Position numbers and translations under genes: made by a program. A model generated the notes under the pieces. That model did no database searches. It was given only the letters and a program-made list of their open reading frames with translations, and was not told the origin of the DNA. A DNA stretch of 21,020 bases from Prevotellaceae bacterium. Lineage in GTDB: Bacteria; Bacteroidota; Bacteroidia; Bacteroidales; Bacteroidaceae. The stretch is from the NCBI GenBank assembly GCA_021153165.1, contig JAGKTZ010000033.1, positions 1-21,020 of the forward strand. The letters are read 5' to 3'. Shown in pieces: positions 14,972 to 21,020 of this stretch (its first letter is position 1; each line of letters opens with the position of its first letter).

Positions 14972-15991
14972 TTACAATACGGTCACCCAGCCATGCTTAT
15001 CCTCGGCGATGCCATATTGGATGTCGCGGAGCAATTGGTAGAGACGTGTCGACACAGGCCCTGGTTTGCCGTCCTTGCTGATGACATAACTCTGACCTTT
15101 CTCAATGTCGTCAATGCGACCAATAGGGCTGATCACAGCGGCAGTACCACAAGCGCCAGCTTCTTCAAATGTAGACAATTCTTCGGTTGGCACAGGACGA
15201 CACTCTACGTTCATGCCGAGATCCTTTGCTAATTGTTGTAAGCACTTATTGGTGATGCTGGGCAGGATAGATTCAGACTTTGGCGTGATATAAGTATTGT
15301 CCTTGATACCAAAGAAGTTTGCAGCACCACATTCGTCAATGTATTTCTTTTCCTTAGCGTCAAGGTAGAATTCGCAAGCATATCCCGCATCATGTGCTTT
15401 CTTGTTGGCGCGAAGCGATGCGGCATAGTTGCCACCCACTTTGAATGTACCTGTGCCAAGGGGAGCCGCACGGTCGAAATCGCGTACGATAGCATAATTG
15501 TTGACAGAGAAACCGCCCTTGAAATATGGACCTACTGGTGTCACAAAGATGATGAAAAGGTACTCATCAGCAGGTTTTACGCCAACCTGTGCACCTGTGC
15601 CAATCAAGAGTGGACGCAGATAAAGCGAAGCACCGCTTTCGTAGGGAGGGATAAAGCGCTCGTTCAGCATGATCACTTGCTTTGCCATTTCACAGAATTT
15701 CTCTGTAGGCATTTCGGGCATCATGATGCCACGACAGGTACGTTGCAAACGCTCAGCATTTGCTTCCATGCGAAATACACGCACCTTGCCGTCGGGACAG
15801 CGGAAGGCTTTCAACCCCTCGAAGGCTTCTTGTCCATAGTGTAAGCATGTCGCTGCCATGTGCAGGTTGATTTCTTCCGACGAACTTACTTCCACTTCGC
15901 CCCACTTGCCATTGCGATAGTAGCAGCGCACGTTGTAGTCTGTCTTCATGTATCCAAAGGGCAGATTGCCCCAATCAATTTGTTCAGTCAT
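14972..15991 (-). CDS. ilvE: Branched-chain amino acid aminotransferase
   Basis: A 339-aa PLP enzyme (class IV fold) that moves amino groups between Leu/Ile/Val and 2-oxoglutarate, the last step of branched-chain amino acid synthesis. Motifs are LHYGQEAFEGLKAFRCPDG (about 50-68), YLRPLLIGTGAQVGV (124-138), GTGTFKVGGNYAASL with the PLP lysine K184, EFYLDAKEKKYIDECGAANFFGI, LPSITNKCLQQLA, and EEAGACGTAAVISPIG near the C-terminus. The length and these motifs fit the large eukaryote-type BCAT subgroup often found in Bacteroidota. The ATG at 15991 was chosen because MTEQIDWGNLPFGYMKTDYN is the normal start; the frame stays open upstream but through A/T-rich promoter DNA. It is divergent from the flavin-reductase gene. 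Confidence 0.95.
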   Translation of the reverse strand: MTEQIDWGNLPFGYMKTDYNVRCYYRNGKWGEVEVSSSEEINLHMAATCLHYGQEAFEGLKAFRCPDGKVRVFRMEANAERLQRTCRGIMMPEMPTEKFCEMAKQVIMLNERFIPPYESGASLYLRPLLIGTGAQVGVKPADEYLFIIFVTPVGPYFKGGFSVNNYAIVRDFDRAAPLGTGTFKVGGNYAASLRANKKAHDAGYACEFYLDAKEKKYIDECGAANFFGIKDNTYITPKSESILPSITNKCLQQLAKDLGMNVECRPVPTEELSTFEEAGACGTAAVISPIGRIDDIEKGQSYVISKDGKPGPVSTRLYQLLRDIQYGIAEDKHGWVTVL

Positions 15992-16087
15992 CTTTTTATC
16001 AGGTTGATAGGTTATAGGTATTTTGTTTGATATTTGATGAAGGGCCAAATGTGTGCGGTGCACAAATAATGACACTTTACCACGAAG

Positions 16088-16121
16088 CAAAATTAAAGAA
16101 ATAAAGTGATATGACACCAAA
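16088..16121 (-). promoter_or_regulatory. Candidate ilvE promoter
   Basis: On the minus strand TTTG (16121-16118), a 22-nt spacer and TAATTTTG (16095-16088). The spacer is slightly longer than usual. It would give a leader of about 90 nt. Confidence 0.5.
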
Positions 16122-16191
16122 AAGGAGCACCAAATTGTTACGCTTGGTATCAAAAAAGAACAAATCGGCGTGTAGTCCTGCAAATATTCTG

Positions 16192-16199
16192 TATTTTTG
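16192..16199 (+). promoter_or_regulatory. Candidate -7 box of the flavin-reductase gene
   Basis: TATTTTTG fits TAnnTTTG and lies 69 nt before the ATG at 16268. No clear -33 TTTG is found about 20 nt upstream. Confidence 0.45.
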
Positions 16200-16267
16200 C
16201 CTTGCTGCACTATGATTTTATACAAAGTGCGGACGCAATATAAATCAATTTGTAAAAACGACGTGAT

Positions 16268-16783
16268 ATGAAAAAAACTGATGTGGCACGTTTGTGCCGA
16301 GAAGATGTAGTTGATTTGATAGGCCGTCAGTGGATGCTCATCACAGCAGGGACGCCCGATCATTTGGGTACGATGACCGCTTCATGGGGCGGTGTGGGTT
16401 TTCTTTGGAACAAACCAGTGGCCTTTGTCTTCATTCGTCCCGAACGCCATACATACGATTTCGCAGAGTGCAATGCACGTATGACGCTCTCTTTCTTTGA
16501 CGAGGCCTATCGTTCGGTGCTGCAGTTTTGTGGTACGAAGTCTGGGCGCGACTGCGACAAAGTGGCAGAGACAGGACTCACGCCGACGCTTCTACAGGGT
16601 GGGGGAGTCGCTTTTGAGCAAGCTCGCCTGGTGATCGAGGGTCGCAAACTGTATCGTGCCGAGATGACTGCCGAACGATTTCTTGACCAGTCCATTCTTG
16701 CACAGTGGTATGGCGATCATCCAGGCGGCAGTATGCACACTGTCTATGTGCTGGAAATCGAAAATGTGTACGAGCAGGAATAA
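16268..16783 (+). CDS. Flavin reductase-like protein (FMN-binding split barrel)
   Basis: A 171-aa protein with the flavin reductase/flavoredoxin split-barrel pattern: WMLITAGTPDHLGTMTASWGGVGFLWNKPVAFVFIRPERHTYDFAECNARMTLSFF (about 22-78). TMTASWGGVG and IRPERHTYDF are the usual FMN-binding stretches. LQFCGTKSGRDCDKVAETGLTPTLLQGG (about 86-113) is typical of the flavoredoxin-like group. The length is normal for the family. It probably binds FMN in the cytosol and passes electrons, but the electron donor and acceptor are not known. It is a single gene, divergent from ilvE and convergent with the thymidine kinase gene. Confidence 0.92.
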   Translation: MKKTDVARLCREDVVDLIGRQWMLITAGTPDHLGTMTASWGGVGFLWNKPVAFVFIRPERHTYDFAECNARMTLSFFDEAYRSVLQFCGTKSGRDCDKVAETGLTPTLLQGGGVAFEQARLVIEGRKLYRAEMTAERFLDQSILAQWYGDHPGGSMHTVYVLEIENVYEQE

Positions 16784-16791
16784 ATAAAAAT

Positions 16792-16824
16792 AGGGGGAGA
16801 GTTTGACTTCAAAACCCTTCCCCT
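16792..16824. terminator. Hairpin after the flavin-reductase gene
   Basis: AGGGGGAGAGTTT (16792-16804) pairs with AAACCCTTCCCCT (16812-16824), with one mismatch, one G/T pair and a 7-nt loop. The A-run before it (TAAATAAAAA) gives a U-run only on the minus strand, so it may mainly stop transcripts coming from the thymidine kinase gene. Confidence 0.55.
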
Positions 16825-16876
16825 TTGAAAAAATAGTAGGATAGTTTGCCCTACTTTATTGGGCCAATATTAAAAT

Positions 16877-16952
16877 CAAGACCTTTTTCAAAAAAAACAA
16901 GACCATTTTTGAAAAAGGTCTTGGCTTTTTTTGACAAGGTGTCGCAAAATTT
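16877..16952. repeat. Dispersed intergenic repeat, copy C, with an 18-bp perfect hairpin acting as a terminator
   Basis: CAAGACCTTTTTCAAAAA (16877-16894) is perfectly complementary to TTTTTGAAAAAGGTCTTG (16906-16923), with an 11-nt loop that itself holds another CAAGACC (16898-16904), so two alternative stems are possible. GCTTTTTTT follows on the + strand, making an intrinsic terminator for the flavin-reductase transcript. The core at 16933-16952 (GACAAGGTGTCGCAAAATTT) matches the copy B core at 15 of 20 positions, and all five differences are transitions. Confidence 0.75.
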
Positions 16953-16973
16953 TCCTATAGGGAATTGGCACGG

Positions 16974-17549
16974 CTATTGTCCTTGCTTTTCCTTATTATA
17001 ACAGTCGCGGCACAGCGGCTCATACTCGCCATGTTCGCCCAACATCACGCGGCGATCGCCGTCGACGATGCGGTGTGACACGTAAGCCAGATTGCCACAC
17101 TTCACACAGATGGCATGCACTTTGGATACCTCCTCGGCTATTGCCATCAGTCCAGGCATTGGTCCGAATGGCACACCCTTGTAGTCCATATCAAGGCCTG
17201 CCACAATGACACGCTTACCGCGGTTGGCCAACTCGTTGCAGACAGCCACCAGTCCTTCATCAAAGAATTGTGCTTCGTCGATGCCCACGACCTCTGCCGC
17301 TTCGGACAGGAGCAGGATGCCTGCTGAAGAGTCAACGGGCGTAGAGGCAATAGCGTTTTTGTCGTGCGATACGACTTCTTCTTCAGAATAGCGGGTATCG
17401 ATAGTAGGCTTGTAGATTTCGACACGTTGGTGCGCAAACTTGGCACGCTTCAGGCGGCGAATCAATTCCTCGGTTTTACCCGAGAACATCGAGCCACAGA
17501 TGACTTCGATGTGACCGCGGCGGTTACTTTTTTCTTGAAATATATGCAT
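16974..17549 (-). CDS. tdk: Thymidine kinase (type II)
   Basis: A 191-aa cytosolic enzyme that phosphorylates thymidine with ATP in pyrimidine salvage. It shows the P-loop GSMFSGKT (19-26), the DEAQFF segment with catalytic Glu92 (90-96), AGLDMDYKGVPFGPMPGLM (lasso entry region), and the structural zinc cysteines C148, C151, C180 and C183 (CVKCG and CRDC). The length is standard for the TK1-like bacterial group. Its ATG lies only 10 nt after the stop of the oadA-like gene on the same strand, so the two are very likely co-transcribed from the promoter near 19400. No metabolic link between them is obvious. Confidence 0.97.
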   Translation of the reverse strand: MHIFQEKSNRRGHIEVICGSMFSGKTEELIRRLKRAKFAHQRVEIYKPTIDTRYSEEEVVSHDKNAIASTPVDSSAGILLLSEAAEVVGIDEAQFFDEGLVAVCNELANRGKRVIVAGLDMDYKGVPFGPMPGLMAIAEEVSKVHAICVKCGNLAYVSHRIVDGDRRVMLGEHGEYEPLCRDCYNKEKQGQ

Positions 17550-17559
17550 AGTATTGAGA

Positions 17560-19338
17560 TTACAGATTTTCGCGTTCGATGTATGCTATCACATCCCCCT
17601 TGGCCACGTGTGCGCCTTGCTTAGCATTGATTTCAACAAGGAGACCGCCGAGCGCAGCGGGGAGTTCGCGGATTTGACCGTAGTTGTTTTCCAGGTAGCA
17701 GAAACGTTCGCCCACTTCATACTTCTTGCCGATGAAGGGTTCGATGCTCTTCACGCACTCTGCGTCGCCACCGATCTCCCACAGTATGGTACCTGCTTCA
17801 GGCGCTACGATAGCATCAGCCTTGGCGTGCTTCAATGCCGCCGCCTCTTCGGGTGTCATGCCACTGGCATTAGCCTTGTCCTTAGCAGCCTGCAGGTCGG
17901 CCAGGAAACGCTTCTTGGCAGCGCCACTCTTGTAGTCGCGGTATTGCGTTTCGTGCATGGCAAATTCGAAGAGTTCTTCTTCATCTTCACCTACATCCCA
18001 GCCATTTTCCTCCATTTCCTTGCGGAAGCGGTCCAATTCGTCGGGATAGTAACTTTGTGGATCAGCTTCTGTAAACTCGAAGCCCTTTTCCTTAGCCAAA
18101 GCAATGATTTCGGGATCCACTTCGCCTGGCAATTTACCACTCTTACCGAGGATCATACCCCAGATAGAGTTGTCCATCATCGAATAGCGAGGCTTGCCCA
18201 TAGACTCGGTGAGGAGGTTCATCAGAGCGATATTCTTGACATATTGAGAGAAGGGCGTAACGAGAGGAGGATAGCCCACGCGTGGCCAAACGTAAGCCAC
18301 TTCGTCGAAGAGTTTGACGAGGAGTGCATCTTCCGACAGAGGTTCTTCGCCCTTAGCTACGCGATTATTATTGATCGCACTCATTACGCCGGTCAGGTCT
18401 GCCATCATAGAGCCCATCATACCGCCAGGCAGACCACAGCCGAGGAGGAGTGAAGACATCAACTTGTTGCCCGAATTCATGAAGTAACCCAAGAAATCGT
18501 CGATGAACTCTTGTGTCAACTTGCGTGCTTCCATATATGCCTCCATATTGATTTCGGGCACGTCGAAACCTGCATTCTTCAGCATAGACTGTACCGAAAT
18601 AATATCTGGGTGCACCTTACCCCAAGACAAGGGTTCGATAGCTGTGTCGATCACGTCGGCACCAGCGCGGCACACTTCGAGGATAGTAGCCATCGAGAGG
18701 CCCGGACCGCTGTGGCCGTGGTATTGAATGATTACTTCGGGGTGCTTGCTCTTGATCATACGGGTCAATTCGCCCAGCATAGCGGGTTGACCGATACCCG
18801 CCATATCCTTCAAGCAAATTTCAGGCGCACCTGCTGCAATCAGTTGGTCGGCGATATTGGCATAGTACTCAGCAGTGTGAATAGGCGAGTTGGTGATACA
18901 CAGCGTTGCCTGTGGCGTCATACCAGCTTCGAGAGCGTATTGGATAGAAGGAATGATATTGCGCACATCATTCAATCCGCAGAAGATACGTGTGATGTCT
19001 GTACCCTGAGCATGCTTCACCTTGTACATCAGGCGGCGCACATCTGCTGGCACGGGAAACATGCGCAGCGCGTTTAGACCGCGGTCTAACATGTGCGTCT
19101 TGATGCCCACCTCGTTGAAGGGCTTGGTGAAAGCACGAACGGCTTGGTTGGGATTTTCGCCATAGAGTAGGTTGACTTGTTCAAAGGCACCGCCGTTGGT
19201 TTCCACGCGACTGAAGCAGCCCATCTTGATGATCACTGGCGCGATACGTTCCAATTGGTCCTTGCGGGGCTGAAATTTGCCCGAGCTTTGGAACATGTCG
19301 CGATATACGAGACTAAATTGAATTTTACGCTTTTCCAT
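17560..19338 (-). CDS. Biotin-dependent carboxyltransferase (OadA/PycB-like) with a biotinyl-like domain lacking the acceptor lysine
   Basis: A 592-aa protein of the pyruvate carboxylase/oxaloacetate decarboxylase carboxyltransferase family. It transfers a carboxyl group between oxaloacetate/pyruvate and biotin. The TIM-barrel part has YRDMFQSS (D14, metal ligand), VETNGGAFEQVNLL, KDMAGIGQP (K178, the lysine carbamylated in homologues), and YHGHSGPG (H207, H209, metal ligands) followed by AGADVIDTAIEPLSWG. The conserved PYC-OADA region continues to about 460, then a charged linker and a biotinyl-like domain (about 511-592). Where EAMKMEN is expected it reads YLENNYGQI, so no biotin can be attached there. 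The start at 19338 (MEKRKIQFSLVYRDMFQSS) fits the family; the frame stays open upstream without homology. It is co-transcribed with tdk. Probably active with a carrier supplied in trans. Confidence 0.88.
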   Translation of the reverse strand: MEKRKIQFSLVYRDMFQSSGKFQPRKDQLERIAPVIIKMGCFSRVETNGGAFEQVNLLYGENPNQAVRAFTKPFNEVGIKTHMLDRGLNALRMFPVPADVRRLMYKVKHAQGTDITRIFCGLNDVRNIIPSIQYALEAGMTPQATLCITNSPIHTAEYYANIADQLIAAGAPEICLKDMAGIGQPAMLGELTRMIKSKHPEVIIQYHGHSGPGLSMATILEVCRAGADVIDTAIEPLSWGKVHPDIISVQSMLKNAGFDVPEINMEAYMEARKLTQEFIDDFLGYFMNSGNKLMSSLLLGCGLPGGMMGSMMADLTGVMSAINNNRVAKGEEPLSEDALLVKLFDEVAYVWPRVGYPPLVTPFSQYVKNIALMNLLTESMGKPRYSMMDNSIWGMILGKSGKLPGEVDPEIIALAKEKGFEFTEADPQSYYPDELDRFRKEMEENGWDVGEDEEELFEFAMHETQYRDYKSGAAKKRFLADLQAAKDKANASGMTPEEAAALKHAKADAIVAPEAGTILWEIGGDAECVKSIEPFIGKKYEVGERFCYLENNYGQIRELPAALGGLLVEINAKQGAHVAKGDVIAYIERENL

Positions 19339-19394
19339 AGAGTGATATACTATTATATATATGTATAAGATCGTTTTTGATAAAATCTGCGTGG

Positions 19395-19402
19395 CAAAGA
19401 TA
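19395..19402 (-). promoter_or_regulatory. Candidate -7 box for the oadA-like/tdk operon
   Basis: TATCTTTG on the minus strand matches TAnnTTTG, about 57 nt before the ATG at 19338. The -33 position lacks a clear TTTG. It faces the DUF2027 promoter in a 163-nt divergent gap. Confidence 0.5.
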
Positions 19403-19472
19403 GTTATTTTTCCGAAATGGTGAAAATTGGAAACTATAAAAGATATAAAGCATGCGAGTCGGAAAATAATTG

Positions 19473-19480
19473 TAATTTTG
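19473..19480 (+). promoter_or_regulatory. Candidate -7 box for the DUF2027-Smr gene
   Basis: TAATTTTG matches TAnnTTTG and lies 21 nt before the ATG at 19502, giving a short leader of about 15 nt. No -33 TTTG is visible. Confidence 0.45.
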
Positions 19481-19501
19481 CCAAAAGAAAAAATAAACGC
19501 A

Positions 19502-20611
19502 ATGAAAATAGGTGATAAAGTTAGATTTTTGAACGATGTGGGAGGCGGCGTAGTCTCGGGTTTCCAAGGTAAAGACATGGTGCTGGTGCAGGATGAGGAT
19601 GGTTTTGATATCCCTGTCTTGATCAAAGAATGCGTGGTCATCGAAACGGACAATTATAACATAGCAAGACCACAGAACAATTCAAAAACGGAAGCATCTG
19701 CAGAAGTGAAGCATCTGCAAAAAATGGCAACGATTAGCGAAGAGATACCTGAACCTTGTGAACAGGAAATCACCTTCCGCCCGCGTGCCCTGGAGCGCCG
19801 TGGGGCAGATGTGTTGAATCTCTATATCGCTTTCTTGCCGACGAATATCAAGGCGCCGACTTCGACCGATTTCGAGGTTTATCTGGTGAACGATAGTAAT
19901 TACTATATGCACTTCGTATGGATGAATGTAGAGAATGCTTCGTCCACTTTGCGCCACGAGGGCGTCGTGGAACCCAATACCAAGATCTTCCTGGAAGACC
20001 TGAAGCGCAGTGCGCTCCCCGAATTGGAGAAAATCGCTGTTCAAGCCTTTGCCTACAAAGTAGACAAGCCCTTCCGCGCCAAAGAGCCAGTCAATGTGAC
20101 GCTGCGCCCCGATCTGACGAAATTCTACAAACTGCATACCTTCACAGCCAACGAATTCTTTGACCAGCCTACCTATCTTTTACCTCTGATCAAGGATGAC
20201 AATGCCGTGCGCAGTGTCTTTGTGTCGGCAGAACAAATCAAGGAGGCGATGATGCCAGGGATAGATAAAAAAGCAGAACAGGCCGCATCACCCAAAGCAA
20301 AGGTGGAGAAGAAAATGAAGGCGGATGATATCGTCGAAGTGGACTTACATATAGACGAGATCCTGGAGAGTACGGCAGGAATGAGCGCCAAGGATATTCT
20401 GGACTATCAGTTGAAAGTATTCTCTGACACTATGGAGAAATATAAGAACGACAAAGGTCGACGCATCGTATTCATCCATGGCAAAGGCGAAGGCGTGCTG
20501 CGCAATGCACTGCTGCAAGAACTGAAAAGCAAATACCGCCGTTGCACTTATCAAGACGCATCGTTCAGAGAATATGGATTTGGGGCAACGATGGTAAAGA
20601 TGAAAGGTTGA
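19502..20611 (+). CDS. DUF2027 protein with C-terminal Smr domain
   Basis: A 369-aa Bacteroidota-specific protein. Residues 1-48 form a small N-terminal beta module (MKIGDKVRFLNDVGGGVVSGFQGKDMVLVQDEDGFDIPVLIKECVVI). DUF2027 follows (about 85-255, with LNLYIAFLPTNI and FEVYLVNDSNYYMHFVWM), then a charged linker rich in Lys/Ala/Glu. The Smr domain is at about 279-369, with VDLHIDEIL, RIVFIHGKGEGVLRNALLQEL and YGFGATMVKM. Smr domains are endonucleases acting on nucleic acids (as in MutS2), and the DLH and HGKG motifs seen here carry the conserved histidines. The ATG at 19502 fits the family start. It is divergent from the oadA-like gene, and the tRNA-Gln lies downstream with its own promoter. 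The true substrate is unknown. Confidence 0.92.
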   Translation: MKIGDKVRFLNDVGGGVVSGFQGKDMVLVQDEDGFDIPVLIKECVVIETDNYNIARPQNNSKTEASAEVKHLQKMATISEEIPEPCEQEITFRPRALERRGADVLNLYIAFLPTNIKAPTSTDFEVYLVNDSNYYMHFVWMNVENASSTLRHEGVVEPNTKIFLEDLKRSALPELEKIAVQAFAYKVDKPFRAKEPVNVTLRPDLTKFYKLHTFTANEFFDQPTYLLPLIKDDNAVRSVFVSAEQIKEAMMPGIDKKAEQAASPKAKVEKKMKADDIVEVDLHIDEILESTAGMSAKDILDYQLKVFSDTMEKYKNDKGRRIVFIHGKGEGVLRNALLQELKSKYRRCTYQDASFREYGFGATMVKMKG

Positions 20612-20675
20612 AAGTTGAAAAGAGAGAACAATAAGTCAACTTTGGCGCTTTAGATACAAAAAACATAAAGAAAAA

Positions 20676-20706
20676 TTTGCAGGGAAAGAAAAAACCAGTA
20701 CCTTTG
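20676..20706 (+). promoter_or_regulatory. tRNA-Gln promoter
   Basis: TTTG (20676-20679), a 19-nt spacer and TACCTTTG (20699-20706) match the consensus exactly. Transcription would start near 20713, about 30 nt before the tRNA. Confidence 0.85.
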
Positions 20707-20743
20707 CACACGCAATCGAGCTGGTCGCTCGATGAGTTATGAT

Positions 20744-20814
20744 TGGGGTATGGTGTAATGGTAACACTACAGATTCTGGTCCTGTCTTTCCTGGTTCGAG
20801 TCCGGGTACCCCAA
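20744..20814 (+). tRNA. tRNA-Gln (anticodon CUG)
   Basis: The cloverleaf is clear. The acceptor arms TGGGGTA and TACCCCA pair fully; the D stem is GTGT/ACAC with an AATGGTA loop. The anticodon loop TTCTGGT carries CTG at positions 34-36 (glutamine, CAG codons). The T arm CCTGG-TTCGAGT-CCGGG has one T/G pair. The discriminator is A and CCA is not encoded. The anticodon stem ACAGA/CCTGT has an A31-C39 mismatch next to the loop. The TGGGGTA acceptor sequence is typical of bacterial tRNA-Gln. Confidence 0.95.
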
Positions 20815-20824
20815 CAAACAAAAG

Positions 20825-20853
20825 GCGTGTCAAGATAACTTGATACGCTTTTT
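20825..20853 (+). terminator. Terminator of tRNA-Gln
   Basis: GCGTGTCAAG (20825-20834) pairs with CTTGATACGC (20839-20848) over 10 bp with one G/T pair and an ATAA loop, followed by five T and TTTT soon after. Confidence 0.9.
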
Positions 20854-20894
20854 GTTTTCTCAGTGCTTAAGTACGACTCGTTTCTCAACGGGCT

Positions 20895-21020
20895 AAACGT
20901 GATTTTAAGAGAATACGAATAGCACTAATTAAACGAATCATCATCAACAGATTAAACACGATTAAACAGTCGGCACGAACATTCGTGCCATTCGAGCTAT
21001 TTGTGTTCGGAGACTTAATT
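20895..21020. repeat. Non-coding tail with short direct repeats and a palindrome
   Basis: ATTAAAC occurs three times (20928-20934, 20951-20957, 20961-20967). ACGAAT-type words recur, and a palindrome GGCACGAA-CA-TTCGTGCC spans 20972-20989, followed by two degraded copies of ATTCGTG (ATTCGAG, ATTTGTG). No gene is seen up to the window end. Confidence 0.55.

Noticed and set aside
15992..16363. N-terminal extension of IlvE
   Set aside because: The extra residues have no transaminase homology, run through A/T-rich promoter sequence and overlap the start of the divergent flavin-reductase gene.
17554..18453. Open frame of 299 codons on the + strand opposite the oadA-like gene
   Set aside because: Antisense to the conserved C-terminal half of the carboxyltransferase; no recognisable domain.
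19339..19653. N-terminal extension of the oadA-like protein
   Set aside because: It would overlap the start of the divergent DUF2027 gene and both promoters, and has no homology to the family.
1..21020. CRISPR array, insertion sequence, prophage or toxin-antitoxin locus
   Set aside because: I found no evenly spaced direct repeats, transposase, integrase, phage gene or small paired gene module anywhere in the window.

Overview
This 21 kb window looks like chromosomal core DNA from a member of the Bacteroidota, most likely order Bacteroidales (Prevotella/Bacteroides-like). The main reasons are repeated Bacteroidota-type promoters (TTTG, about 19-22 nt, then TAnnTTTG), the lack of convincing Shine-Dalgarno sites, a type-II thymidine kinase, a DUF2027-Smr protein, a PF14905-like outer-membrane receptor, and the carboxylase gene set. 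I see no phage, insertion sequence, integrase, CRISPR array or rRNA operon.

Layout. 1-463 (+): 3' part of a purine nucleoside phosphorylase gene. 600-2321 (+): queA, whose product carries a C-terminal Nudix domain, followed by a strong intrinsic terminator. 2322-2954: about 630 bp without a gene, holding that terminator, a copy of a dispersed repeat, a hairpin and a near-consensus promoter. 2955-7175 (+): a tight operon of ABC ATPase, ABC membrane subunit, YtrA-type GntR regulator and a TonB-dependent-receptor-like outer-membrane protein. 7243-7935 (-): DUF554 membrane protein. 8118-9584 (+): RecD/Pif1-like superfamily 1 helicase. 12109-9739 (-): acyl-CoA carboxyltransferase (mmdA-like), an 87-aa protein and a biotin carrier, ending in an intrinsic terminator. 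13896-12439 (-): sodium:solute symporter. 15991-14002 (-): ilvE and a coiled-coil lipoprotein. 16268-16783 (+): flavin-reductase-like protein. 19338-16974 (-): carboxyltransferase (oadA/pycB-like) and thymidine kinase. 19502-20611 (+): DUF2027-Smr protein. 20744-20814 (+): tRNA-Gln(CUG) with its own promoter and terminator. The last 150 bp are non-coding and repeat-rich.

How the genes work together. Two biotin-dependent carboxyltransferase systems are present. The mmdA group has its own biotin carrier but no membrane beta subunit beside it. The oadA-like protein has a C-terminal biotinyl-like domain that lacks the acceptor lysine, so it probably needs a carrier in trans. The ABC/GntR/outer-membrane operon resembles a self-regulated envelope-stress or export module that also includes an outer-membrane component; it is the best candidate here for a little-described system. 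A dispersed non-coding repeat (three copies sharing a 20-nt core next to long inverted repeats) sits downstream of gene 3' ends and may double as a terminator.
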